Both the position numbers and the translations under genes were made by a program. From Thalassotalea loyana (GTDB lineage: Bacteria > Pseudomonadota > Gammaproteobacteria > Enterobacterales > Alteromonadaceae): 64,000 bases of DNA. The notes below the pieces were generated by a model. The model was not told the DNA's origin, did no database searches, and was given only the letters and a program-made list of their open reading frames with translations. This document shows, one piece after another, positions 48,060-57,187 of the stretch; the first letter of the stretch is position 1, and every line of letters starts with the position of its first letter. The stretch lies in assembly GCF_030161435.1 (NCBI RefSeq), contig NZ_BSSV01000006.1, positions 186,001 to 250,000 on the forward strand, read 5' to 3'.

Positions 48060-49331
48060 TTACCCTACTCGTTTATTCCAATGAAATAAAGCGAAGCCCA
48101 ATACGACGAATAACCCCGTCATTAACCAACTGTTCTGACTAGCCTGTGCGCTAAGCCATAAACACACGCCCAAAGATACAACAGGAATCAAACTGCCAAA
48201 GGGTAAAAACCAATGCCCGTTTTCTTCAAATTGTTTTTTCAGCTTAAATAATGCAGCAATTGAAATCATAAAGCCGATCAACCTTGCAAGACTACTTATA
48301 ATGGCAAGCCAAACAAAACTACCGGTAACCGCCAGAACACCTGCTAAGAACACAAGAAAGTATGTTGAATTAGTTGGACTGTTTTGCACTGGATGAGACT
48401 TTTCAAACCATTTAGGCAGTTGGCCTAATTTCGATAAACTTTGAGTCATACGTGATGCCGTAAAAATCACAACCGTTAAATTTCCTGAAATAGAAAAAAC
48501 AGCGGCTAAAGTCATTAAAATTAAACCCGCCTGCCCCATCGTAATGTTTGCTACATCAGACATTGGAGTCTTGGAATTGCTGAGATCCCCTAACGCGCTG
48601 ATACTGACCCACTGGATAAAGAAATAAATAACACTCGTCGCTAACAACGTACCGATCAATGCTATCGCAATTTGTTTTTTTGGATTTTTAGTTTCTCCTG
48701 CAGGAACTACTGCCCCCTCAAATCCAATGTAGGCATAAACCAGCAGTAATAATGCACCATCTATATCTTTAACATCATTGAATGCGGACAAATTAAAAAT
48801 ATCAGAAGTTAGATATGGCAAACCAAATGCAATAAACAAAAGTAAGGGCACAATTTTTATTAATGTAATCGCATTAATAAATCGCATTGCTTTGACAGCA
48901 CTTACGATATTAATCCCACCGAGTAATAACAATATAAAAACAATGGCTATACCTTTATATAGTGGTGTAGATAGAATGGGCATGAATTGGGAAAGATAAA
49001 ATACCAACGCATTGGCGTTAGCTGCAAGCGCAGTGACTCGACCAACATATAACAACCACGTGGTCTGAAACGAAACTTGATGACCAAAGGCTTTTTCTGT
49101 GTAGGCAACAGGACCTCCGTTGTCATCAAATCCGGCAGAAAGTTGCGCAAAACATAGTAGTATTGTTGCCATTAAGACACTACACAACAAAAACATCCAA
49201 GGGCTAAATTGCCCAGCAATTTCTGCCGCTGCTGAAGGAAGCGCGAAAATACCCGCACCGATAAGGCCATTTATTGCAAGCGCTGCAACACCGAGTTTGC
49301 CTATTACTCGCGTTAGTTGATTTTCTGACAT
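48060..49331 (-). CDS. APC-family amino acid permease
   Basis: A 423-residue inner-membrane protein with about twelve helices. The first helix carries GLIGAGIFALPSAAAE (18-33), the substrate-binding unwound motif of the APC superfamily, and the sixth carries YAYIGFEGAVVPAGETKNPKK near 194-214. It is likely an amino-acid/proton symporter or exchanger. The substrate is not identifiable. It is transcribed divergently from ubiG. Confidence 0.88.
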   Translation of the reverse strand: MSENQLTRVIGKLGVAALAINGLIGAGIFALPSAAAEIAGQFSPWMFLLCSVLMATILLCFAQLSAGFDDNGGPVAYTEKAFGHQVSFQTTWLLYVGRVTALAANANALVFYLSQFMPILSTPLYKGIAIVFILLLLGGINIVSAVKAMRFINAITLIKIVPLLLFIAFGLPYLTSDIFNLSAFNDVKDIDGALLLLVYAYIGFEGAVVPAGETKNPKKQIAIALIGTLLATSVIYFFIQWVSISALGDLSNSKTPMSDVANITMGQAGLILMTLAAVFSISGNLTVVIFTASRMTQSLSKLGQLPKWFEKSHPVQNSPTNSTYFLVFLAGVLAVTGSFVWLAIISSLARLIGFMISIAALFKLKKQFEENGHWFLPFGSLIPVVSLGVCLWLSAQASQNSWLMTGLFVVLGFALFHWNKRVG

Positions 49332-49443
49332 ACAGACTTCTTGTTATCTCAGTTTTATTGTTCTTTTTATTCGCTCACAGCTTTGCGAGCCTCATTATTT
49401 GTTTTAGAATCTACAGAAAAATTACGAAATAAGCCAAACATAT

Positions 49444-50151
49444 ATGTCTAAAGAAGCAAACGTAGATTTCAACGAAATCGCGAAATTCGAAGAAGTAGCT
49501 CATGAATGGTGGGATTTGGAAGGAAACTTCAAACCACTGCATCAAATCAACCCTTTACGCCGTCAATTCATCATTCAGCATGCAAAAGAGTTGTTTGATA
49601 AAAAGGCTATTGATGTTGGCTGTGGTGGCGGAATTCTCACAGAGAGCTTAGCCAAATTAGGTGCTGACGTGACCGGTATCGACATGGGTGAAGAACCACT
49701 TAACGTCGCAAAGCTTCATGCATTAGAGAGTAATGTAAGCGTTGATTACCAGAAAATAACGGCTGAAGAAAAAGCAAAAGCCTCTCCTGAAGCTTATGAC
49801 ATTGTTACGTGCATGGAAATGCTAGAACATGTGCCAGATCCGGAATCAATCATTAAAGCCTCCAGTGATATGACAAAACCCGGTGGCTACGTATTCTTTT
49901 CGACACTAAACAAAACCCTAAAAAGTTACCTGCTTGCAATTGTCACAGCGGAAAAAGTGTTAAAGCTCGTGCCAGATGGAACTCATCATCATGAAAGCTT
50001 TATTCGCCCTTCTACGTTAATTTCATGGGCTGAAAAGCACGGCCTGAAATGTATCGATGCAACGGGTATTCACTACAACCCTATTACCGAAAATCACAAA
50101 CTAGCTCCGGGCCTAGACGTGAATTATATTTTATGTTGTAAAAAACTATGA
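49444..50151 (+). CDS. ubiG: Ubiquinone biosynthesis O-methyltransferase UbiG
   Basis: A 235-residue SAM-dependent methyltransferase that performs both O-methylations of ubiquinone synthesis. The SAM-binding motif I reads [12 protein letters not shown] near 55-66; the N-terminal [20 protein letters not shown] is diagnostic for Ubi[12 protein letters not shown] near 127-137 is motif II. The stop overlaps the start of the next gene by four bases (ATGA), so the two are translationally coupled. Confidence 0.96.
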   Translation: MSKEANVDFNEIAKFEEVAHEWWDLEGNFKPLHQINPLRRQFIIQHAKELFDKKAIDVGCGGGILTESLAKLGADVTGIDMGEEPLNVAKLHALESNVSVDYQKITAEEKAKASPEAYDIVTCMEMLEHVPDPESIIKASSDMTKPGGYVFFSTLNKTLKSYLLAIVTAEKVLKLVPDGTHHHESFIRPSTLISWAEKHGLKCIDATGIHYNPITENHKLAPGLDVNYILCCKKL

Positions 50152-50849
50152 GCCAAATAAACCACCCAATAGAAGCCGTTCTTTTTGATTTAGATGGCAC
50201 AATTTTAGACACTGCAGACGATCTGGGTGCAGCATTAAATCATATAATGATTAAGTACAACCTGCCCATCGTTGCGGCCGAAAAGTATCGTCCAATTGCA
50301 TCAGATGGTGCATTGGGGTTATTGCGCCTCGGATTTGGCGAGAAACTTGGCGACTACGATTATGAAGAGCTTAGGGCAGAATTTTTAGCATACTATGAAC
50401 ATAATATTGCTGAGCACACAGCTGTATACGAAGGCCTCAATAAAACACTCCAGACTTTAGAGAACGCGAATATCCCGTGGGGGATTATTACTAACAAGCC
50501 TATCGGTTTAACGAATACTCTACTCCCTTTTTTCAGTAGTCTAAATAATAGTGCAATAACACTTGGTGGAGACTCACTTGAAAAGCGTAAGCCAGATCCA
50601 TTACCGATGTTTGTAGCCTGCCAGGAATTAAATGTAAAATCTGAGCACTGTATATATGTTGGCGACGCACCACGTGATATAGAAGCAGGTAACGCCGCAA
50701 ACATGACAACAATTGTTGCTGGTTGGGGATACATTAAAGATTTGAAAGACTGCGATAGTTGGCAAGCTAATTTGCTGGCAGAAACAACTCAAGAATTACA
50801 TCAGATTATTTTTGGTACAGATCGAACAAACAATAAACAAAAACAGTAA
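50148..50849 (+). CDS. HAD-IA phosphatase, phosphoglycolate phosphatase-like (Gph/MupP)
   Basis: A 233-residue haloacid-dehalogenase phosphatase. Motif I is DLDGTILDT (15-23), motif II ends in ITNKP near 113-117, motif III is the lysine in EKRKPDP near 145-151, and motif IV is [10 protein letters not shown] near 170-179. The small helical cap is type C1. The ubiG-gph coupling is common in gammaproteobacteria, where the enzyme removes 2-phosphoglycolate or, as MupP in Pseudomonas, acts on MurNAc 6-phosphate. Which applies here is not decided by the sequence. Confidence 0.88.
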   Translation: MSQINHPIEAVLFDLDGTILDTADDLGAALNHIMIKYNLPIVAAEKYRPIASDGALGLLRLGFGEKLGDYDYEELRAEFLAYYEHNIAEHTAVYEGLNKTLQTLENANIPWGIITNKPIGLTNTLLPFFSSLNNSAITLGGDSLEKRKPDPLPMFVACQELNVKSEHCIYVGDAPRDIEAGNAANMTTIVAGWGYIKDLKDCDSWQANLLAETTQELHQIIFGTDRTNNKQKQ

Positions 50850-51075
50850 ACTATTGATATAAAAGGTTTTAATTATCCTTATTACAAAAGCGAATAAGAG
50901 CTTAACTAAAATAATTTAAATAATTCTAACCTAATAATTTATTCAAAATAACAGTTGCGTTTTACTGATTGCCATTAAAATTTGCAGTACAAAGTTAGTT
51001 GTTACTAACAAGAATGACCACATAAAAATTATGAGTAAAAATTGTGGTCTTTCTAGTATTGCAAACAGGCAAAAA

Positions 51076-51090
51076 CCCCATTATCTTGTG
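51076..51090 (+). promoter_or_regulatory. NrdR-like box 0 (weak)
   Basis: CCCCATTATCTTGTG resembles the NrdR box consensus ACACWATATATWGTG at 10 of 15 positions and lies exactly 31 bases before box 1. Confidence 0.4.
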
Positions 51091-51106
51091 ATTATAATTT
51101 AAATCG

Positions 51107-51121
51107 CCCCTATATATTGTG
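51107..51121 (+). promoter_or_regulatory. NrdR box 1
   Basis: CCCCTATATATTGTG matches ACACWATATATWGTG at 13 of 15 positions. NrdR is the zinc-finger/ATP-cone repressor of ribonucleotide reductase operons. Confidence 0.75.
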
Positions 51122-51137
51122 TTTAAGATTTGTTCAG

Positions 51138-51152
51138 TCACAAGATATAGGA
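51138..51152 (+). promoter_or_regulatory. NrdR box 2
   Basis: TCACAAGATATAGGA matches the consensus at about 11 of 15 positions and begins exactly 31 bases after box 1, the usual three-turn spacing of paired NrdR boxes. Confidence 0.65.
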
Positions 51153-51207
51153 ATCACGTTAGCAATCTTTACAAGAACAACAATAAAAAAAGATTTACAG
51201 GACTTTC

Positions 51208-53478
51208 ATGAATAGTAATCTCTTCGTCACGAAACGAAATGGTGAAAAAGAAGCCATTGATCTAGAAAAAATTCACAAAGTAATCGCTTGGGCAGCAGAA
51301 AATTTAGAAGATGTTTCTGTCTCTCAAGTAGAATTAAAGTCTCACATTCAGTTTTATGATGGTATTAAAACCGAAGATATTCATGAAACGATTATCAAAT
51401 CTGCAGCAGATCTGATTTCTGAAGAATCTCCTGATTATCAATACTTAGCCGCTCGCTTAGCTATCTTCCATTTACGTAAGAAAGCTTATGGCAAGTTTGA
51501 ACCGCCAAAATTATACGAACACGTATTAAACATGGTCGAATTAGGTAAATATGATGAACATCTAACACAAGATTACTCGAAAGAAGAGTTTGAAGCGATG
51601 GAAGGCTTTATTGACCATTCTCGCGACTTAAACTTCAGTTACGCAGCGGTAAAACAGTTAGAAGGCAAGTACCTTGTTCAAAACCGTGTAACAGGCGAAA
51701 TTTATGAAAGTGCACAGTTTTTATACATGCTTGTTGCCGCATGTTTATTCGCTAAGTACGATAAAGCGACACGCCTTGATTATGTGAAAGGCTTTTACAA
51801 CGCAATTTCAACATTTAAGATCTCGCTACCTACACCTATCATGGCTGGTGTTCGTACACCTACGCGCCAGTTTTCTTCGTGTGTATTAATTGAGTGTGGC
51901 GATAGCTTAGATTCAATTAACGCAACGTCAAGTTCAATTGTTAAATACGTCTCTCAGCGTGCTGGTATTGGCATTAATGCTGGTCGTATTCGTGCATTAG
52001 GCAGTGCAATTCGCGATGGTGAAGCGTTCCATACTGGTTGTATTCCATTCTACAAACATTTCCAAACAGCAGTGAAGAGCTGTTCACAAGGTGGAGTTCG
52101 TGGTGGTGCTGCTACCCTATTCTACCCGCTTTGGCATTTAGAAGTGGAAAGCTTACTTGTTCTTAAAAACAACCGTGGTGTAGAAGAGAACCGTGTTCGC
52201 CATTTAGATTATGGTGTTCAGTTTAACAAGTTAATGTATCAGCGATTAATCAAAGGTGAATCAATCACTTTATTCAGTCCAAGTGATGTGCCTGGTTTAT
52301 ACGATGCATTTTTTGAAGACCAAGATAAGTTCGAAGAGCTTTATGTTAAGTATGAGCAAGACGACTCTATCCGCAAAAAACGTATTAAAGCACTTGAGAT
52401 CTTTAGTTTATTTGCACAAGAGCGTGCAAGCACTGGTCGTATTTACCTACAAAACGTTGACCACTGTAATACTCATAGTCCGTTTATTGCTGAGCAAGCA
52501 CCTATTAGACAATCTAACCTATGTTTAGAGATTGCCTTGCCAACAAAACCATTAAAAGAAGTTAATGATCCTGATGGCGAAATTGCCCTATGTACATTAT
52601 CGGCATTTAACCTTGGTGCAATTGACTCTCTTGATGAGTTAGAAGGTTTAGCAGATTTAGCAATTCGCGCATTAGATAGTTTATTAGATTACCAAGACTA
52701 CCCAGTACCAGCTGCTCATAATGCAACAATGGGACGTCGTACATTAGGTATAGGTGTAATCAACTACGCATATTACTTAGCTAAAAATGGTGTTTTCTAC
52801 TCAAACGGTAGTGCAAACAACTTAACTCACCGCACTTTTGAAGCGATTCAATATTACTTATTAAAAGCGTCAAATAACTTAGCGAAAGAGTTGGGTGCAT
52901 GTCCTAAGTTTAATGAAACAAAACTAAGCCAGGGTATTTTACCGATCGATACGTATAAAAAAGAAATCGATAAGGTAACCGCTGAGCCACTACATTTAGA
53001 CTGGGAGGGTTTACGCGAAAGCATTAAAACGCATGGTGTTCGTAACTCAACCGTATCTGCATTGATGCCGTCAGAAACGTCATCACAAATCTCAAATGCA
53101 ACAAATGGTATTGAACCTCCACGTGGCTTGATCTCTATTAAAGCAAGTAAAGACGGTATTTTGAAACAAGTAGTTCCAGAATATAAAAAGCTTAAAGATA
53201 ATTATGAACTGCTTTGGAATATCCCATCAAACGATGGTTACTTAGAGCTTGTTGGCATTATGCAGAAGTTTATTGACCAAACTATTTCAGCAAATACTAA
53301 CTACGACCCTGCCCGTTTTGAAGGCGGAAAAGTGCCTGTTAAGCAAATCATTAAAGATTTACTTACCGCATACAAGTTAGGTGTAAAAACACTTTACTAT
53401 CACAATACACGTGATGGTGCAGCTGACGGCCAAATGGAAGAAGATGAGGGCTGTGAAGGCGGCGCATGTAAGATCTAA
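51208..53478 (+). CDS. nrdA: Class Ia ribonucleoside-diphosphate reductase, alpha subunit
   Basis: A 756-residue aerobic ribonucleotide reductase large subunit. It begins with an ATP-cone (about 5-95, KRNGEKEAIDLEKIHKVI). The active-site cysteines appear in SSCVLIECGD near 228 and SNLCLEIALPT near 435, with the redox partner in LCTLSAFNLG near 458. The C-terminal CEGGACKI carries the redox-shuttle cysteine pair. It is followed by nrdB after an attenuator-like hairpin. Confidence 0.97.
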   Translation: MNSNLFVTKRNGEKEAIDLEKIHKVIAWAAENLEDVSVSQVELKSHIQFYDGIKTEDIHETIIKSAADLISEESPDYQYLAARLAIFHLRKKAYGKFEPPKLYEHVLNMVELGKYDEHLTQDYSKEEFEAMEGFIDHSRDLNFSYAAVKQLEGKYLVQNRVTGEIYESAQFLYMLVAACLFAKYDKATRLDYVKGFYNAISTFKISLPTPIMAGVRTPTRQFSSCVLIECGDSLDSINATSSSIVKYVSQRAGIGINAGRIRALGSAIRDGEAFHTGCIPFYKHFQTAVKSCSQGGVRGGAATLFYPLWHLEVESLLVLKNNRGVEENRVRHLDYGVQFNKLMYQRLIKGESITLFSPSDVPGLYDAFFEDQDKFEELYVKYEQDDSIRKKRIKALEIFSLFAQERASTGRIYLQNVDHCNTHSPFIAEQAPIRQSNLCLEIALPTKPLKEVNDPDGEIALCTLSAFNLGAIDSLDELEGLADLAIRALDSLLDYQDYPVPAAHNATMGRRTLGIGVINYAYYLAKNGVFYSNGSANNLTHRTFEAIQYYLLKASNNLAKELGACPKFNETKLSQGILPIDTYKKEIDKVTAEPLHLDWEGLRESIKTHGVRNSTVSALMPSETSSQISNATNGIEPPRGLISIKASKDGILKQVVPEYKKLKDNYELLWNIPSNDGYLELVGIMQKFIDQTISANTNYDPARFEGGKVPVKQIIKDLLTAYKLGVKTLYYHNTRDGAADGQMEEDEGCEGGACKI

Positions 53479-53489
53479 TTTACTGTTAG

Positions 53490-53520
53490 AACCGTAGTAA
53501 GAATACCTTGCTACGGTTTT
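53490..53520 (+). terminator. Attenuator-like hairpin between nrdA and nrdB
   Basis: AACCGTAG and CTACGGTT pair, extended inside by AAG/CTT after one mismatch; TTGTCTTT follows. It could reduce nrdB transcription or stabilise nrdA mRNA. Confidence 0.55.
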
Positions 53521-53585
53521 GTCTTTAAACACCTTTTTTCAAGAAAAATATAATAATAATCGCCAAGTAATTTCCGGAGTAAATG

Positions 53586-54716
53586 ATGGCCTACACTACG
53601 TTTAACCAAGAACCAAATAATGCCCTTCTTGAGCCTATGTTTTTGGGTAACAGCGTTAACGTTTCTCGATACGATCAACAACGTTTTATGGCTTTTGAAA
53701 AGCTTATTGAAAAACAATTATCATTCTTCTGGCGACCAGAAGAAGTTGATGTGTCAAAAGATAGAGCAGATTGGCAGTCTTTAACGCCTTCTGAAAAACA
53801 CATTTTTATTTCAAACCTTAAGTATCAAACACTACTAGATTCAATGGCTGCTCGCTCCGTAAATGCAGTTCTATTGCCTCTAGTATCATTGCCTGAGGTA
53901 GAGACTTGGATTGAGACATGGGCATTTAGTGAAACGATTCATTCACGCTCTTACACCCATATCTTGCGAAACCTTTTTACCGATCCAAGCGAAGTATTCG
54001 ACGATATTGTTGTTAACCCAGCAATATTAAAGCGTGCATCAAGCATTGCGAAATATTTTGACGATGTAATCTTAACAACTCAGTTGTTGCAGTCCCAAGG
54101 TGAAGGAAGCTACGAGATTGATGGTGAAACAATTGAAGTTAGCAAACGTAAATTAAAAGAACGACTGTACTTAGCAATTTGTTCCGTTAACGCGTTAGAA
54201 GCGATTCGTTTTTACGTGAGTTTCGCTTGTTCGTTTGCATTTGCAGAGCGCGAACTTTTAGAGGGTAACGCTAAAATCATTAAGCTAATAGCACGTGACG
54301 AAGCATTACACTTAACAGGCACTCAGCATATTTTAAACAACTGGTTGTCAGGTAAAGATGATCCTGAAATGCAGGAAATTTCTCAGCAATTCGCAGATCA
54401 AGGTAAGCAAATCTTCTTAGATGTTGTTGAGCAAGAAAAAGAGTGGGCACAATACTTATTTAAGGATGGCTCAATGATTGGTTTAAATGCAGAAATTCTT
54501 AACCAATATATTGAATACATTAGTAATCAACGAATGGTTGCTATTGGTTTTGAACCTCCTTTTGAAATCAAGAGCAATCCATTGCCTTGGATGAACGCAT
54601 ATTTAGTTAGTGACAACGTACAAGTTGCCCCACAAGAAAGTGAGATTTCTAGTTACTTAGTTGGTCAAGTCGATGCTGAAGTTTCTTCAGATGACTTTGA
54701 TGACTTCGATTTATAA
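53586..54716 (+). CDS. nrdB: Class Ia ribonucleoside-diphosphate reductase, beta subunit
   Basis: A 376-residue diiron protein that carries the stable tyrosyl radical. Iron ligands D85, E116 and H119 and the radical tyrosine Y123 ([11 protein letters not shown]) are visible, as is the second set in [11 protein letters not shown] and ARDEALHL. The second of two adjacent ATG codons is taken as the start, since the product then begins MAYTTF as in E. coli and GGAG lies six bases upstream. The last residues [15 protein letters not shown] form the tail that docks on NrdA. Confidence 0.97.
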   Translation: MAYTTFNQEPNNALLEPMFLGNSVNVSRYDQQRFMAFEKLIEKQLSFFWRPEEVDVSKDRADWQSLTPSEKHIFISNLKYQTLLDSMAARSVNAVLLPLVSLPEVETWIETWAFSETIHSRSYTHILRNLFTDPSEVFDDIVVNPAILKRASSIAKYFDDVILTTQLLQSQGEGSYEIDGETIEVSKRKLKERLYLAICSVNALEAIRFYVSFACSFAFAERELLEGNAKIIKLIARDEALHLTGTQHILNNWLSGKDDPEMQEISQQFADQGKQIFLDVVEQEKEWAQYLFKDGSMIGLNAEILNQYIEYISNQRMVAIGFEPPFEIKSNPLPWMNAYLVSDNVQVAPQESEISSYLVGQVDAEVSSDDFDDFDL

Positions 54717-54746
54717 GCTTACTTAGTTGCTACATAAACTATTCTG

Positions 54747-55028
54747 ATGTCTGAATCGAAAGACACAGCCAATGGACCTAAAATCAAGGTAGGTGACATA
54801 TCAGTCACCTACCTTGATTCGCATCAGACGATATTAAATTGCCTCGAAGCAGCAAATGTAGAGGTACATTTTCACTGCAGGGACGGTTTTTGTGGCGCCT
54901 GTAGAATCACTTTAGATGAAGGCCAGGTAAATTACCCTCAAGGTGAGCCGCTTGCTTTCGTCGGTGACGGTGAAATATTAGCCTGTTGTTGCCAACCAAT
55001 GACCGATATCAAAGTCACCATTGAATAA
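54747..55028 (+). CDS. YfaE-type [2Fe-2S] ferredoxin for NrdB maintenance
   Basis: A 93-residue plant-type ferredoxin. Cluster cysteines are C44, C49 and C52 (CRDGFCGAC) plus the last cysteine of the CCC group, C82. In E. coli the YfaE ferredoxin encoded next to nrdB restores the diiron-tyrosyl cofactor, and the same position argues for the same role. No ribosome-binding site is clear before the ATG. A perfect 16-bp inverted repeat lies within codons 12-25. Confidence 0.9.
   Translation: MSESKDTANGPKIKVGDISVTYLDSHQTILNCLEAANVEVHFHCRDGFCGACRITLDEGQVNYPQGEPLAFVGDGEILACCCQPMTDIKVTIE
54782..54819 (+). repeat. Perfect 16-bp inverted repeat inside the ferredoxin gene
   Basis: AATCAAGGTAGGTGAC (54782-54797) and GTCACCTACCTTGATT (54804-54819) flank the six-base loop ATATCA. 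There is no T tract after it. Confidence 0.9.
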
Positions 55029-55054
55029 ACGTACGAACTTTTCCCTCTTCACGG

Positions 55055-57187
55055 TTAGTGATGAATTGTACATACACCAACGTTTGAGACAATAAACTCT
55101 TTTAACTCCTTGAAGCTAAATGGTTTTCTAAGTATCGGATAAGGCCAGTTAATCCCCTCGCTCTCAATATACCCACTCATCGATAAAACTGTTACCGTTG
55201 GAAATTTTGCTTGGATAAGTTTAATTATCTCGTCATTAGGCGAAATTGGCGTATTTAGATCAGTAATCACCATATCGAGTGTTTTGCGCTCCACAAGATC
55301 ACGTTGTAACTCATCTAAATGATTTATTTTAGTAACATTAGCCCCTTCTTCCGATAGACAAACATCAACAAAGTCAACGATTGAAACCTCACTATCAATC
55401 GCCAGAATGTTTAAGCCTTTTAGTTTGTTGTATTTATTAATGCCTAACGGCGTTTTTGGTTTTTCCTCTGCTGGTTTACATTTGAAAGTTAACGTAAATT
55501 GTGCGCCGCCAAGATCTGACTTGCCATCAACTTGAATCGATCCATTGTGTTTGTACATGTTGTTATAAACGTTAGCCAGCCCTATTCCATTTCCTTGTTT
55601 AGTGGACTTATTAGTGAAAAATGGATCAAATATTTTTTTAAGGTTTTCTTCTTGAATACCTACCCCTGAGTCTTTAATAATTAACTGAAATCTATTTCCT
55701 TTATCAATATTTGTTGAGAGTTCAATCCTCCCTTTATTGCTATTTTCAAAAATAGCATCTTGGGCATTGATCACAATATTCAACACAATATTGATAAACT
55801 CTCCTTGAGGGAAACGGATAAAATATTGCTTTTCAGAAAACGAGACTGACAGTTTTATTTTTTCATCAAGCAGTTGATCAAAAATATAGAGATTCTCTTT
55901 GAGTTCTACCTCAGGGTTGAATTCAACCATTTTCACCGCTGGTTTTCGTGTAAACGCAAGTAATCGGTCTGTAACATGTCGACCTTTATCAATGGCGTTT
56001 TTTACCCGTTCTATATAGGGAGTTAGATCATCCTTTTGACCGGCTTCAACTTTTATTTCAAGCAACTCGATAGACCCTAGGGCAATACTCAACACATTGT
56101 TAATATCATGGGAAACGTTGCTGAAAGCATTTCCTAATAGGGTTAATCGATTAGAAATGGCCTGTTGTTGTTGTTCAAAGTATTGCTCAGTGACATTCTC
56201 AACAACCCAGACAAAAAGCCTCTCATGAGGTTCAAATGTCACGGAGATATTGTAAACCGTATTATATTTGTCAAAGCTGATGTCTTTAGCATGAAACTGC
56301 CCGTACTTTAAGGCTTGTTCTTTTAACGATATGTAGTCAGCTATATTAAAATTAACATAGCTAAATAAACCATCAGGTTGTGAATCGAATAACGATAACT
56401 CGGGAAATACCTTTTGGTCATTTTCATCCAAAAAATAAACGGGCACATTGACGGCGTTTTTGAACATCACCAGTAATTTGAGCTTTTCAATTAATAAGTG
56501 CTCTACAGTAATATCTCTCACTATCGCATTTATTTCTGTGATGTTATGTTCACTATCTACCGTCAATACCCCTTTAATATCAAGCCATACTCTTTTTTCT
56601 TTATCACTAATAAAATAAGTCTTTATAGCAAACTGATTGTTTGCAGATAATGCCTCTTCGGGTAATCGCTTTAATTTCACCTTTTCTTTCGTTGGGTGCT
56701 TATCGAAGAAGTCTTTAAGGATAATTTCATTGTGAGGTTTGTTCACCCCGTAAATCATCTGTAGCCCAGGAGAAAAAAAGTACTCATTATTCACAACATC
56801 ATACTTGTACTGCCCTACCCGATATGACTTTTCTTTTGCTGCACTATAGTGTTGCTCAAAAAAATCACTATGAGGCAAAACAGTCAAAACATAATGTTCT
56901 TGAAAACCCTTCACTAAAATATCGACTAGTAGATCTTTTCCTTCATGGCATCGCAGATAATAAGGCTTTGGGGTTTGAGTGTTTACATTTCCTTCAAAAT
57001 GTTCGATAAGCGCTAATGGCGAATTTATCCCTGAATTGAGGATTTCATTGGCGCTTCTATGTATCGATTCACCATGAGGCACTCCTCGCATGTCATCAAA
57101 CAAGGAGTTTGCATTAAGAATTTTGCCTGACTTATTTACCAGTAAACTGGCTATTGGCAATTCTGCGATGGACAATGGAGAGTTCAA
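55055..57187 (-). CDS. Hybrid sensor histidine kinase (PAS, HisKA, HATPase, receiver)
   Basis: A 710-residue cytosolic protein with no membrane helix. Two or three PAS-like segments fill residues 1-340. The dimerisation domain has the phospho-accepting H360 (NVSHDINNVLSIA), and the ATPase has its N box (NIVINAQDAI, N474), DSGVGI and GNGIGLANV. A C-terminal receiver (about 593-705) has phospho-acceptor D643 and the conserved lysine in LRKPFS. It is the last gene of the chemosensory operon and overlaps the preceding receiver gene by four bases, so the two probably form a functional pair. The signal is unknown. Confidence 0.9.
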   Translation of the reverse strand: MNSPLSIAELPIASLLVNKSGKILNANSLFDDMRGVPHGESIHRSANEILNSGINSPLALIEHFEGNVNTQTPKPYYLRCHEGKDLLVDILVKGFQEHYVLTVLPHSDFFEQHYSAAKEKSYRVGQYKYDVVNNEYFFSPGLQMIYGVNKPHNEIILKDFFDKHPTKEKVKLKRLPEEALSANNQFAIKTYFISDKEKRVWLDIKGVLTVDSEHNITEINAIVRDITVEHLLIEKLKLLVMFKNAVNVPVYFLDENDQKVFPELSLFDSQPDGLFSYVNFNIADYISLKEQALKYGQFHAKDISFDKYNTVYNISVTFEPHERLFVWVVENVTEQYFEQQQQAISNRLTLLGNAFSNVSHDINNVLSIALGSIELLEIKVEAGQKDDLTPYIERVKNAIDKGRHVTDRLLAFTRKPAVKMVEFNPEVELKENLYIFDQLLDEKIKLSVSFSEKQYFIRFPQGEFINIVLNIVINAQDAIFENSNKGRIELSTNIDKGNRFQLIIKDSGVGIQEENLKKIFDPFFTNKSTKQGNGIGLANVYNNMYKHNGSIQVDGKSDLGGAQFTLTFKCKPAEEKPKTPLGINKYNKLKGLNILAIDSEVSIVDFVDVCLSEEGANVTKINHLDELQRDLVERKTLDMVITDLNTPISPNDEIIKLIQAKFPTVTVLSMSGYIESEGINWPYPILRKPFSFKELKEFIVSNVGVCTIHH

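Larger units (their letters stand above)
50850..51207 (+). promoter_or_regulatory. nrdA upstream regulatory region
   Basis: No gene in 358 bases. The 3' part holds three NrdR-like boxes at 51076, 51107 and 51138. The remainder is AT-rich without other recognised features. Confidence 0.6.
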
